DNA of 64,000 nt, taken from the NCBI GenBank assembly GCA_948567375.1, contig OX419756.1:29216333-29280332 (forward strand). The letters run 5' to 3'. The DNA comes from Lunularia cruciata (lineage: Eukaryota; Streptophyta; Marchantiopsida; Lunulariales; Lunulariaceae). The number at the start of each line of letters is the position of its first letter. Positions within the stretch are counted from its first letter, which is position 1. Below are positions 36,251-49,204 of the stretch, piece after piece. Below the pieces are notes generated by a model. The model made no database searches. It was not told where the DNA came from and was given only the letters and a program-made list of their open reading frames with translations. Position numbers and translations under genes: made by a program.

Positions 36251-39200
36251 GTTTTCCACCAATGAGAGAAGTACAAAGACAAGTCATAGGTATGAAACAA
36301 CAAATTGAAAGACATACAAGCCAAACTCAAAGAGGCTAGCACCAAAACAACGACAACATCAAAAACAAGATACTAGAACTTAAAGATAATAACAAACCTT
36401 CATATCTTGGACTTAAATATGAGTATAAAACATCAACAAGAGAAGGAGGTGAAGCAGCAAGCAAAGCTCCTTGATGAATAAACAAGCCTAAAAAATGAAC
36501 AAATAGAGATACTTGCAATGATAGGGCACATGGTGACCCAATTACTAAACCAATTAGAAAGTATGGCCAACAAGAACCCCAAGCATACAAAGATGAATTA
36601 TCTTTGGACACAAATTGATGCATTGGAAAGGAAAGTTTAGACAAATAACAAGCTCAAGGCAATGTTTGTAAAATTGTAGGGGCATACCAACTCCAAGGTT
36701 CGTAGAGACCCAAACTAGCTTTGCACAAAATAGTTGAAGTGTACATGAAGGAGCTCATAGAGTTAGTCTATATATGTAAAGGGGTGTGCAATTTGTCACA
36801 AGTACCACCAATCTACACCAATGCCAAGTAACACCATCAACAACTACATACAAGACAAATGGTGACCAACTTTGTTAAAAATGACTAAGGGTCATCTAAT
36901 AAGAAGGATAGTATAGATTCCATAGTCATAGACCAAGATCCTTGGTCTTGTACATACTTTGTTCATAGTAGGTAGAATATGATATGTAGGATTTGTGTTA
37001 GTCTAGTAATCAACAGGCTGATGTTAGATGATAATAGGATGAGGTGGTTATAGTCATGGCCAACCCTTACTTAAGGATTAGGTTTAGGGTTAGTGGATAA
37101 TATATGATTAGCATCGAGAGCCTTATATGTCATTAGGAGATTTCTAGCTCATTGCAATCGTTAGATTTCTTCACGGTTGAGTAGGAAGCAGATAAAAGGC
37201 TTAAGCCCAATGATCACTATGTCCATTTGGTGCATCCTTCTTTTTCAATAAACAAAGTTTATGCAATCAAGACTCTTCAATCACTATAGGTGTATTAGTC
37301 TAAATTTTGTAAAGAGTGCTTGCATGCTTAGTGGAATGGGAGTGAGGAATCTTGATGTATGAGTATAAGCACTTGAGTGAGGAGAATCATTCATGTGGAA
37401 CTTGAGTGTGCAACTCTACATGCTCTACAGAGGTCAAGAAAAATATAAAGACAAGTTGCCAAACACTTGAAGTATCATAAAGTAACACTACCATGTGGGA
37501 TTGAGCATTGTAATCATTCCAAACTTTTGTGATGTTGTGCCTTTTGGGAAGGGTAAAACATTATGTCACAATTGTAGTTGTCAAGGTGATTGGACCATAG
37601 GGAGATCTTACTCATCTTTAGTTTGCACGTTCTAGGACACTATTTGTACGACACCTTAGTATTATTGATCTCATATGACATGAACCTCATTATGTGAGTG
37701 TGGATCGTAGTACTCAGGATTGCTTCAACCATACCAATTCAGAATTTGGTCGGGAGCAAGGAAGGTACAAAAATTCCGAGGCAAAGTGACCTTTGTTACA
37801 AAGGAACCATTACTTTCAAGAGTCCTTTGGACTCAATCTATAGTGAGCATAATCTTTGGTTAGTCATCTCTTTATAGTGCCTCAAGAGTGGCAACATTAT
37901 CCTCTTATGGGAAATGACTTCACCCAAGAAGTAAAACAGGAAATAATAGATAGTTATCATAGTGACATTTTTATCTTGTTTTTAGTCATTTCCAACTCAT
38001 ATCCTTGAGTGAACGACATATTTTTACCGTTTATACTATTAGTACAATGACATTAGGTTGTCACAAGTGTCAAGAAATTTCTTCTCAACAAATTTCTTCC
38101 TCCTCTTTGGTGTATCACTCTATAGATTTCATTCTCTTGCAAATTTCATCCCCCAAACTTTCTTTGCATTGCTTCAATCGGATTGAGATCCCTCTTTGAA
38201 TTTTAGGAAGAAGACCCTCCTCCCTTGCATTGTTTCTATTGGATTGGACTCCCTCTTTAAGTCTTACAAATTCAAATTTTGGATGTCCACTTGTGACACA
38301 TGGTAAGTTTGGACTAGTTTACAATCGACAATCTTAATAAAATTTACTCGTAATTCTCGCCTTAAACAACCCATAAGCCGCAATTTGAACCCAAACTTGC
38401 AAAAGTACACTCTCAAACAAAACCTGCAACTGCCAATCAAGCTTCTCTATATGGCGTTCATTTTTTAGTAATTTTTCTTTCCGGGTCACGCTGAATCTTT
38501 TATGGCACATGTTCATTTTTGGGTACTTTTTCTTTACGGGTTTCACGCAGAATATTTTATGGAACATGCACCATAACCGTGGCCATCCTGTAAAATTCAA
38601 AACTAAAACCACCTAAACACACGTACTGTGTTGCAGGATTACAATTCGGAATGGAAACTCAGACAATGGTGTCAATTTCGATGTTTGGAAATGCCGCATG
38701 TCTTTTGTAGAAGTCCCATGTCGATTCTGTCGTTTGAGCTTCGTTTACAATCTCCAACTGGTGCGCTGTTGCGAGCAGTTATTTTAACCCTGCTGGTGGC
38801 AAAGAAATGTCACCTTATGATGATGGATCTCGTCCTTTACTCGGACATATAGTGATTTGCTTTATGCACAGTTACAGTTACTGTTGAACAAATTCTGCAG
38901 AGCCTGCTCTCCATTGAACCTCTCGTATGGACTCGGGTTTTTCTCGGTTTTCGGCTCAATGGGAAGAAGGCACTGTGGAAACCAAACGCATTCACTTCTC
39001 CGACTAACGGGACAACACTCCTGCTGAGGAAACATGGAAAACTTGTTAGATGATGAATACAAAGCAAGTAGGAGCCGCACGTAATCTACACGGCCAGCAG
39101 TTAGATGGAAGTTATGAACATGAAACAAGTTTTTGACGGATAAGTTCATCCATTTTTGGACGAGACGACCGGCAATTCACCATGATTGGAGATATTCAAC

Positions 39201-42200
39201 CACATGCTTCAATAGCTGGCCAATAATTCAGATGTAGGAATACGAGGCGACCTACTCGTTGTGTTACAGTGATGGGGTCTATAATAAAGCAACGGAGACT
39301 GTGTACAAGTCATAAGGAAGACTTAACGGCGTCAAAAGCCGAGTACGGTAGTACAGTATGAGAACGGTGGTGTGCAATTAAATGCATATTCTTCAGACCT
39401 ATCTTGTGCCTGAGTTGTCCAAGCAGAAAGTGAGGCTTGGATCATCGTGCTTTCCACTCCATTAACTGTACATTCAGTCACTTGCTTGCGGGACCTCGAA
39501 AATGTCAATGACTGTGCGTCCGATAGTCTTCTGACTTCTGGATTGTGAAATTAAGATTTCTCTTTGGGATCATAAGCGAATGTTGCACAGTGAATGTTGT
39601 GTGCTCTTATTATGTATTCCCCTCTCACCTCACTGTTGCACGGTGTCAAACCGAGAAGTGAATGGCCTAGAGCGTGTAGTTATCATGTTTCCGTTAGATC
39701 GACGGTTCTTTGTATACTTGAGAAATACCATAATGAACAATGTGCCTTAGATCTCCTTCCTGGTCACTGAGTGAAACTTGACGAGTAGCCTATTAAGAAT
39801 TTTCTTAAGTTATGCGGAATTATCATCTGTCGTGGAGTACAGGTTGAGAATGTTATTGCACATTCTTTTTCTGTTATCCGTAGTGAGAAGAAGTAAGCAG
39901 AAGTACTTGAAAATGTCCTATACAATGCTCTTAGTCCAAATCTACAACGATCTTCAACCGGATATTCTCATCCTGTCTTTTATAATTGGTTCTGAAAGAC
40001 CTTATACACAACCAGTGATCTGAATAAGGTCCTTAAGGCATCTACAATTTCGTCAAGTCAGCAAGTGTCGTACAATGTCAAGAAGTGCCTGTCTTAATGG
40101 ATGTTCTCTTCCTATCGCTGTTGTGACAAGTTAAGTACGCAAGAAGTGATTGGTGTGGGTACCAATCACTTTAGATGGGTACTTTAGAGTCGTCCTCTGG
40201 AGGTACTAAGAGGAAGTAAGAATTGATCCTAGGTAATGTGGTGCGGAGACCGATATGTGCATGGATGGTTCTCTTTGGCAATTTCCGACTACCGTAGGTA
40301 ACGTCTTCGTGATTTGTCAATGAAGGTCTTCCATAGGCAAAATGAGCTAATAAGCTGTACACAATTCTAAAGAACGAGAATGTTGGACTGTAAAGACAAC
40401 ATTGGACAGCCTATCCATCCACAACACTGGTTAGCCATTAGGTGGGGAGGAGCAAGAAGCAAGAAAGTAATCGTTCTGATCACATTTGAGTAACTAACTC
40501 TTTCAAGGACCCGTATGTCCCTGCATAGTTCTACATTCCCTCTGACTATGACAAGGAAAATTTGTGGTTGTGGTTTGGACAAGAGTGCCACTTCCCATTG
40601 GTTCGGCAGTTGGTACGAGTGAGTGGATTCCGCCGCGTAGTTGTGTTTATTCGCATCATGCTCCAGCAACACAGACTTTCGGTTTCAAAATAGCGGGGAA
40701 CCGGAGTCAACTAGTCGTCTTGTGGTGTTGCTACGGTACTACTGTAAATAAGCAACCTAGATGCCCTCAGTTGAACTTGCCGTTTCACTCCAGAACAGGC
40801 ATGTCCGGAAGTGATTCGGTTGTCGGAACTCTGGTTGTGCCGGGCCTCTTGTGAATATGGAGCACCAAACGCATGTATTGGACTAAACAGAGCACCACGC
40901 ATGTCTGTCTCCCAATGTGTCCGACACGACGGACATGAAATTCGAACTTGAAGGTTGGCCGCCAAAACTATTCGTGAGAAGATTCTAAACTACTCCCTTG
41001 TTTTATGCTTCCTTCGATTAGTGATTCTTGGCACCTATGACTCGCAGTAGAGTAGAACTGAACTGTTCCTTCAACTTTTGATATATTCCGACATGTCCTG
41101 CAATAATTGGAAACTATCTCCAGGTCATTGGATGGTGACTATTAATGTGGAAGCAGAAGAAGCCAAAACAGGGAGTTTACGTTTGATGGTAGGGGGAACC
41201 TAACGTGATTCTGCAAGGGGAAACCTAACTGTGAATTCTGAAGTTTGTCCGAACGCGACGCGCAATCTTCTTCCGCCGAGTTATGCCTTGTTGAAGTGAT
41301 CCAATACTCGCGCTATACAAAGTATGCTAGTTAAGCAGGACTTAAATTTTGCCCCCAGATAGAACTCTTGTTTTTATTACCCTTCCTTCTATATACGGGA
41401 TAGGATCTGGTGAGACTAGATACAGTAAGCAGCAATCTCTGAAACTGCTGTTAAGAACTACCCGGTAGACGACATTTACGGGTTGAGCTTGCGAGCAACA
41501 GTCGGGAAAATTGATACAATTTGAGACACATTTCATCTCTAACACAGTAACCAAGAATACATAGAATCTTGAGTTTAATTGCGGAGCCTTTCCCCGTGCA
41601 CTCTCATGATATCATCGAGTGCTCCCGGGCGAGATGATTACCCATCACAGGGCTCTCCAACTCCAGTTTCCCTCTGGTTATACTTTGCCTTATTTAGATT
41701 CATCTTTTATTTGTACACAATTGACGGAGGCCTTGAGCACATATGTTACTACTTGATGCCCAGTTGCTATGAAGAACACGTAACAAGAGCTCTAAACAGC
41801 GACCATGAAACACTGAACAGAAATGAGATGACCCTAACGTGACCGTGGTTTTCTCGTAATCCACAGCCAAATACCCCAAAACAGTGATGGTCTCCTTCCA
41901 AGTAAACCGAGCAGGTTTTTGCTGGTTCAAACAGCTTAACTCAGGGACACGTTTGAAGCTTTGTAGTTCTTATGGACACCCGTTCTCGATGTGTTCCGAA
42001 AGACTTAGCAGCTTCCTTGGTGGCGAGTACATTATGAAATGGACAGAAGCTGTAAAGAAAGCGCAAAGGCATACAACAGAGAATGGCTTTTCCCAAGTGA
42101 AACAACATTCACTGGCAGCTACGTAAGCAAATTATTTCCAACAGGAGAAGAAATATTATGCATTCATTATCAGAATGTTGAAGCTTTCCACCAAACTGCG

Positions 42201-42662
42201 AATGTCAAACACCACCCCAATTCAATGTTCAAATCAGAAAGTAATTTCAGATGGCCATGCGAGTCCAAAGCCGGGTGGCAGACTAATAGCAGGGACCAAT
42301 AGAGCCTGGTGGCTTTACCCCAAAATACAGCCGGGGGTATTTCCGATCGTATTAACGGAACCGGATCCTTTAAGATTTCGCATGCGGCTCAAGACGGCCG
42401 AATAGTGGTTCAAAGTGTGCAGTTATTACCACCATATTTGGAGCTTAAACCGTAAATGCATGATTCTTCGTCTTTAAGAGAGTGGACGATACAGTAAAGT
42501 CCATATGTGTCTCTAAGACTTCCCACATCCACTGTAGGTTAACTGTACTTATCATGAACCACATTCTACAGGACTGCACCATCTCCTGACGTGGTAAATA
42601 TACTATACACTATTTCGTGACGTAACTCAATGATTTTGCACGTGGTTCCTCACAACCTCGAG

Positions 42663-42762
42663 CGCGGTAACTGGTCCTTCGCAAGGTGCGAGAGTCCTTC
42701 GGAGGTTCGAGGTATTGTCATGGACTCATGTCCATATCCTACAGGGAGAACCAGTTACCGCG
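42663..42762. repeat. Foldback with 13-bp perfect arms and 74-bp loop
   Basis: CGCGGTAACTGGT (42663-42675) and ACCAGTTACCGCG (42750-42762) are perfect inverted repeats. The loop contains TCCTTCG twice and the short palindrome TGGACTCATGTCCA, so the whole 100 bp could fold. Its size is that of a small-RNA precursor, but pairing beyond the arms is weak. Confidence 0.6.
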
Positions 42763-43446
42763 TCGGAAAACTATGGATGTGCGTACATTAACAATGAGGA
42801 GAGAGGAACCACTAGGAACACATGTTAATCACGGGTTGAGAGCTGGGCTCTTCAGCACGAACCCTGGGTTTTCCATCTATGTTTAGATGCTAATTCTGCA
42901 TGGGCAGGCGGTTACAGTTCTAGTCCAATTTTGAAAAGTAAAGTCATACAGTTGTCTGCCGTTTTGTAAACTAGTGGTCAACCCTAACCCTACAGGAGGG
43001 TAAAGTGAAAGGTGTCAAAGCTAAATAAAAAGTCTTCCTTGCTGAACAACGACTAGGACATTTTCAGTACGTTTCCTACTGGTCCCTAGCCGCCCCATGG
43101 AAAAGAGTTCGGATTTCTCTCCACAAATTTTATAAGGTATATTGAGAGGTGTTTAGTAGAATTTCATGGGAATTCTCATGATAAAATATTTTCGATTTTT
43201 AAAAATACCACATTTTGTAAGATCTTGAACCTCCTCCCATTGAATTCTCTAGTCATTTTTTCAACTCATTATTGATAATGGGAAACTGAATCGATGTTGA
43301 TTGTGGTGACTCTAGTGCTTAAGCCTTTAAGAGCCCTAATAGAAAATAGAACACGTGAAAAGCACTTTAATTTTTAAATCTCAACTGAAATATTAAGAAA
43401 TTTCTTAATTGTTCAAGTTTACATATCAAGGTGTAGCGTGGACATA

Positions 43447-43520
43447 TTGGGGCTTAGCCCCATTTTACCTCCTTAGGTTTTATCATCGTCCCTTCCATCC
43501 TTCTTGTTTTCCAACGCAGA
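43447..43520 (-). repeat. Short dispersed repeat, copy C
   Basis: Minus-strand copy. The palindromic end TTGGGGCTTAGCCCCATTTT is complete, the middle is diverged, and the GGCGACC end is lost beyond CAACGCAG. Confidence 0.75.
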
Positions 43521-45674
43521 ATATGTGACTTCGTATGTGATTTCGTAATGAATCTGATATTTGAAAAAACTTTCTACTTAGAAACTTAGATTATGCAAAT
43601 TTCTAGCTTTAAGAAAAAAAAGTAGTAAATGATGATGGTTAAAAGACGTGTATTGATTAGAATATAGCAGTTTTTTTTAATGCTATTGAGCATAACTGAC
43701 CCGATCCGACTTCAAAGATTGGATCCAAAGATAATCATTGCAAAATTTACTTCAACGATAAGTATGGAATCCAAATTTGAAATTATTCAGTTAGAATTAT
43801 AATATATTCTCCGCTTTCTGATTACATTTATTCCAATTGTTTAGATCTTCAAATTTTCTATGAAATAATTTATCTTTCAATGCTAAACATACCTGCTAAT
43901 TGGTATAAAAGGTTGATACTTCCTTTTTATACATTCTATCAGTATTATTCCATAAATGATAAAAATTAATATAAACTTAAATAGATTGTTTCCCTGATAT
44001 CTGTATAATGTCAATAAAATGGATTGTATTTAGAACTATTTAGTAAAATTATTTTGTGTAATGGTGAGAAGGCAAGACATTCTCTTAGCTATTCCAACTA
44101 AATTCTCTCGAGTTCACCAATGACCAAACAACTTAATTGTTAATCTATTGACATCTAGAAAAGCCTTGCATTTGATATAATAGATAGTTAATACAAAAAT
44201 TCAAGGTGATATTTTTGAGTCTTTACAGAATATATAAACAAGGACGACCGCCTAGAAAAAATGAAGGATGGGAAGACCCATCAAGCCGTCCAAGGGAGGG
44301 ATAAAAAAGGTAAAATGGGGCTAAGCCCCAAAATTGCCTTTGCACATCGAAGTGAAAGCGACCGCACATCGAAGTAAGGGGTATACTATTGCCGCGTACA
44401 CGAGGAATCTGACAAACTCAATGTTAAAATCCACAATTGTATTCGATCCTATTTATTCTTTATGAATATTGAAAAGTGAGGTATTTGAATCCCATGAGCA
44501 TTTATGTGCTATGTGTCCATCATTAGTTTGGCCGGCTTAGGTCATCAAATTAAACTAGTCTCTCCTTCTTGTCCCCGAGCCAGAAAGTGTTCAACTTTAT
44601 ACATTATAATGTTCGTATTTTATTCAAGAATCTATCATAGAAAGGCGAACATCGGTAGGCAATGGGGTATGATCAAGGTTCGTGTTTTTGTCCTGACTCC
44701 GAATCGGGTAAAGTCCAAGATTTGCTGGGGGTACGGTTAAGCGAACCTGTTGATGGCGGTGCAGCTCGTGTCTTCCCGGTCATTGAGAAAGCCTGCAGGA
44801 GGCGAAACGTGCGGACAATGACGATTCCCTCAGTCTACAACTGTGGCCAATCCCTTGCGTACGTGGCAGATACCACACATGGTCGACACAATCACACAGT
44901 GACTACTGTGTGATTATGTTGGTTCTATGATTGCTACCAAGTCGCCACCAGAAGACATGAGTACTGGTGTAGGAATCCGTTCGGTCTTTTGGGGATGAGT
45001 TGATTCTGTATGCATAGCTTTGCATGTCCAGATGACGCTTCATGCACGGGGATAGAGGGAAGACTCCATCAAACCATAAATAGTAAAACCAAAAGAGGTT
45101 GTTAGAAAATACAGCCCCAAGGACCTCTCGCAATAGCACATCATCAAGCACATTAAACATAAATCAGAGCACTAACAAGAAATAATGTGATTCACTCTCT
45201 GAGTATTGACCACTCAAGATATCTAGTCACTTTAATACTTAGCCTTAAAAGTGACTGAATATATATCTAGACAAGTGACTGTCCCTGTCCTCACTGCATG
45301 TTTCATCAATCCAGTTTACTCTTTCTCTTGATCAGTCAATGCCCTGATAACAAGCCAAACATAACAAGAGGTAAAATGTTGTTAGATTTCTAGAGTTTAG
45401 CATTTGCTAACTTGTTCTACTGAATTTAGGTACAGAAATTGCAGAAACAACTTACACACTAAATAAAATCAGAACAAACATCATTTAGTGTAGATTTTTT
45501 ATGGATTATGTAGCAATAAATAATTATTCTCTAAATTAAATTAAAAAATAAAATGGAATATAATATCATATCATGTAATAAATACTCACTATCAAACATA
45601 AATACAAAGAAATGATCAAAACTTAGATATACTTCACCACACCTAAAAAAAAGAGTAAAATAAACCTCTAGTTA
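43521..45674. other. AT-rich intergenic stretch
   Basis: No supported gene. It contains dispersed repeat copy D and a small hairpin near 44890-44915 (AATCACACAGT, loop GACT, ACTGTGTGATT). Confidence 0.5.
44240..44330 (+). repeat. Short dispersed repeat, copy D
   Basis: Full-length copy: AGGACGACCGCCTAG at the start, GAAGGATGGGAAGACCCATC inside, GGTAAAATGGGGCTAAGCCC then CCA at the end. No clear flanking duplication. Confidence 0.9.
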
Positions 45675-45750
45675 CAGTTGAAAAAGTAATGTTATCTATT
45701 GATTAACTATTTGAATAGTTAATCAATAGATAACATTACTTTTTCCAACT
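45675..45750. repeat. Near-perfect 76-bp palindrome
   Basis: Arms 45680-45711 and 45714-45745 are perfect 32-bp reverse complements with a 2-bp spacer (TG). Allowing one extra G on the right, the symmetry extends to AGTTG/CAACT, covering 45675-45750. It lies just upstream of a decayed non-LTR-like fragment. It may be a foldback element, the tip of an inverted duplication, or an assembly fold. Confidence 0.92.
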
Positions 45751-45849
45751 TAATATTGCATTCCAACTCGTACCAACTACTTTTTACAATGATAGTGATG
45801 AGGTTTCACTTAAGTTTGGTTCATTCATCTCCATTTTCATTAATCACTT

Positions 45850-46450
45850 ATAAGTGTGGTTCTACACTAGATGCAGAAGCAATCCATATGACACAGTGCC
45901 CTTTTGGTGGACAGAGGATAACTATCCATGATGCAATTAGGGAAATGTTGTTTGTTATGGCACAAGATACTGTATATTGGTTTGGAGGGAGCATTTGTAT
46001 GCTTTATAGATGCCATGTGTCAGAGTAGACTTAGACTTTGTCCGAGATGATAAGGTGATAGTATCGGATGTTGTGGTTAAGGACACTACACATGATGCAA
46101 TTTTGAAGAAAGTGATTACTCATCCTCTTAGATGTGCAACGATTGGAGTTATAGCAAGCAAGGTCTCCAATTATAGGGCTATGCAACAACGTCATCTCTT
46201 TGTCCCTCTAGCCTTGGAGTTATATGGAGCGATGGATATGGCGTTTAACAAATTTGTCAAGAGTATACAAGAGCATATCATACTAGATGTCATGGTGTAT
46301 TACTGTCATTCTTATACTTTGTAGCATATTTAAGACAATGCTTGTCTATTGCTCTGTGGAGAGCATGGCCTAGTGCAATCGATAAGAGAGCAATCACCCT
46401 AGGTGATGCTTTTTTGGTTCTCCTAGTAATTTGTAAATTTCATGACTTGC
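45850..46450 (+). pseudogene. Decayed fragment resembling a non-LTR retroelement ORF2 C-terminus
   Basis: The plus frames give CPFGGQRITIHDAIREMLFV, then VRVDLDFVRDDKVIVSDVVV, HPLRCATIGVIASKVSNYRA, HLFVPLALELYGAMD and finally SIALWRAWPSAIDKRAITLG. This order resembles the region after the reverse transcriptase in plant and algal LINE-like elements. No reverse transcriptase core is present. Stops and a frame change break it. Confidence 0.45.
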
Positions 46451-46500
46451 ATAACATGGATATCTTAGGTGAAATAGAACAAATTTCTCATATCAATACT

Positions 46501-46594
46501 TAACTCCATTTTACCTCTTTTGTCTCATCCTTGTATGGCTTGATGGAGGGAGTATTCCCCTCCCACCTTCGCGTTTTCTACGCGGTCTCCTTTT
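46501..46594 (-). repeat. Short dispersed repeat, copy E
   Basis: Minus-strand copy with GAGACCGCGTAGAAAACGCGAA, diverged centre, CATCAAGCCATACAAGG, and a decayed palindrome (TTAACTCCA where others have GGGGCTTAGCCCCA). It abuts the non-LTR-like remnant but in the opposite orientation. Confidence 0.75.
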
Positions 46595-47045
46595 TAATAT
46601 TTGAATATGGTTCTCATCAACTGGATATCATAGAACTTGGTGTAGAGACAAACTCAACCTCAAAACGAGAGCCCCTTCCATGAATTCGTAAACAATCTCA
46701 TGTCATGGTAAGTTTCAGTTTACATCTATATGAAAATGCTGTATAACACACAGATTCTACGGGCATCTTCTGTTGGTGGAAGGCAAGTGAGCAGTATAGA
46801 TCTTCACGTCCTTTGTAATGTAATTTCGGTCGGTATCGAATTGGTTTATCGACTGTATCCATGTTCTGCACTATGCAGTAATATGTTTTCTGTCAAAGTG
46901 AGTTTGAAGTTATAGGGTTATAGGTAAAACTCATTTCATGTTTTTGCTTTTTAAACCGAATAGTAAGCCGCGAATAATTCTTTTACAAGTTTATACTAGA
47001 AAAGAATTATAATATGGAATTGATGATATTTCAAGGGACCCAATT

Positions 47046-47455
47046 GGGAGACACCCCTTTCATAAATTAATAAGTCTTTGTACTTTTAATCTATTAGGAT
47101 ATTTTGTTTTCAGATTTGATTAAACAGTTACGCGAATAAGTTCACTTCCGTACATGTTACTATTAGGGTGTTTTGATTTTTAAATTTCATGAAAAAGCTA
47201 CCGGAATGAGTTTATTGTAATAGGACAGGTTAATAGAATAGGTTTCTGTAAAGATCACACACTCTAGAAATGAACAAGATCGTAAAATGCATTTCGAATT
47301 CTTTTAGAAATCAGAAAAATACTAATCAATATAGAAAACTGGACTACTTACGAAAATGGAGTTAATACCTCAAAACGTTGTAAATCACATTATTATACAG
47401 TACGTACCATTTTATGCAACTATCCATGAAGGAATATATGAAAGGGGTGTCTCCC
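47046..47455. mobile_element. Possible 410-bp inverted-repeat element
   Basis: GGGAGACACCCCTTTCATA (47046-47064) and its exact reverse complement (47437-47455) form 19-bp terminal arms. Inside, a diverged direct repeat of about 67 bp occurs (ATTAGGRTRTTTTG at about 47095 and 47162). There is no open frame. No clean target duplication could be defined, so a MITE is only likely. Confidence 0.5.
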
Positions 47456-48053
47456 GACCAAGAAGGAGTGTCTCCGACCGGGTCCTGTATAGTTTGCAGG
47501 CCATTGTTCTAGGGCTCTTGTGAATGAGTTCCAATTTGAATAAAAAGTTTGAATACAAATACAAACCATGGCCAAAGTATGTATGTTTAATAATTTCTAC
47601 TCTACGTATCAAATATCAGAAACCTATCAAATCTTCTAAAAGGTACAGAGGGATGTAAGGAACATTAAAAAAATATTCAAAATCTAGAGGAATTCGAGTC
47701 ATACACCTATTAAATATGGATGTCTCAAAGTCGAGATCTTTCTAACATTCGTTGCCAATATTTGGATTTCCCACTGTATAGACGTCCACACTAGTTACGG
47801 TCAAGAGAGTGGACTGTGTTTTGTTCTAGTAGCCTACTGGTACTACTAACGATAGCAAATGAAGTTCAGTTTCAATGGATCACGCATACGGAATGATGCG
47901 TTTAGATCTAGCTCAAGAAAAACAAAAGTAGAGCCCCCCGTTCTCACGTCAATCAGAGCAGATTGAGGCGGTCTATAGTAATTACAAGCATAAGCGGACG
48001 ATAAATTACTCAGACAGCTTAGTAGGGCCGGGCAGATTTCTCATACCGATACT

Positions 48054-48140
48054 ATTGAGACTTAGCCTTATCTCTTATGTTTTATGTGGGGGTCTTTCCA
48101 TCCCTCTTCTTATCCTACGCTACAGCTTTTTCTCTCGATG
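48054..48140 (-). repeat. Diverged short dispersed repeat, copy H (doubtful)
   Basis: The minus strand reads GCGTAGGATAAGAAG, GGGATGGAAAGACCCCC, AAGAGATAAGGCTAAGTCTCA, in the same order as the family but with many changes. It could be an old copy. Confidence 0.45.
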
Positions 48141-49136
48141 AAAAATTGTCTCCTTCCGTCACACCAACGGGCCAGTGATGTGTGGAAAATCTTTGAGAAT
48201 CTAGCTTGAGTCGGAAAAAGTTTTCCAAAGGTAGAGTCTCATGATCTCTCATCGATTAAGACGGAACGAGGTTTTAAGGCGGCACATAGTGATTCCTAAC
48301 ACAACGTATGAGCTCTAACTTTGAAAGAATTAATATCAACATTTAAGATCCGTAGTACAATTTATTCTGAAATTAGAATGTGTGATATGAATTGAGTTTG
48401 TTGAGTTTTGGGTCACTGTCTTTGACTGTGGAGATATACCAGGACACATTAATTAGATATTCACATTGAAAGATAAATGAATAGAAGTGTATGTATCATA
48501 TTTTGGGATTCTTTAATTGGTATAAATTTGACATAAAGAAAATAGAATCATAAAAGTACAATAGAATAACCAGGGTCGTAATCGTTGATTTTTTCGATTC
48601 TAACATAAACCATAAGATACAATACAAGAATAGATCAATCCAGAGGATTTTTATGATGAGGTTTTTAGTTTAAACTTCTTTGTTTTATATTTTCGTTTCT
48701 GAAGATGATTATAATACTGTTTGTAAATTCGAAAATAACATTAAGAAATAAAAAAGTAGAACAGAAATTAATCTGTGCATATTTACTGAAAATCTCGAGA
48801 CCTCAATGTGGATAACTTTTATAGAGCCTACGTACTACCGAATAGAATATGGAAGAAAATGTAGTTTGGAAGTACCTCATGTCAAGTCTCAGAGTTTGGA
48901 ATTGAACGCCATCCGCAAATGTGTAGGTAGGTCATGTGTTTTCATTACAAACAATGATCAACAATCATATACATGTGAGCTCGGTACTTCGAATCGGTTA
49001 CACCAGCACAGTAGTGGCTGAACTTCGTACATATCTGAAACTCAGACACTTTGTTTCGGCAGAGAATATCGAGGTTGCATTTAAGCGACGCAGGGGAATT
49101 CACTTGTGTTTTGAGTCAGGCTGCACATACAAAAAA

Positions 49137-49204
49137 AGGCGACCGCGTAGGAAAAACGAAGGATGGGAAGACCCCATCAAGCCGTACAAGGGAGAGAAAA
49201 AAAG
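49137..49204 (+). repeat. Short dispersed repeat, copy F (end lost)
   Basis: A perfect consensus start (AAGGCGACCGCGTAGGAAAA) through CCGTACAAGGGAGAGA, after which the sequence runs into an A-rich stretch and the terminal palindrome is missing. Confidence 0.88.

Larger units (their letters stand above)
34906..43446. other. Unassigned stretch downstream of the nested retrotransposons
   Basis: 34906-38200 is AT-rich and repeats no feature I can name; one stretch (35985-36250) looks like a decayed coiled-coil gene and is listed. From about 38600 to 43100 the base composition becomes more even and many 60-100-codon frames occur on both strands, none with a recognisable domain. The foldback at 42663-42762 is listed. 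This part may hold unrecognised exons or noncoding transcripts. Confidence 0.4.

Noticed and set aside
44240..44330. tRNA-derived SINE as an explanation of the short repeat
   Set aside because: No A box or B box with proper spacing and no tail; total length is only about 90 bp.
45050..45098. Possible further copy of the short repeat (GGGATAGAGGGAAGACTCCATC)
   Set aside because: Only about 25 bases resemble the consensus and neither end is present.
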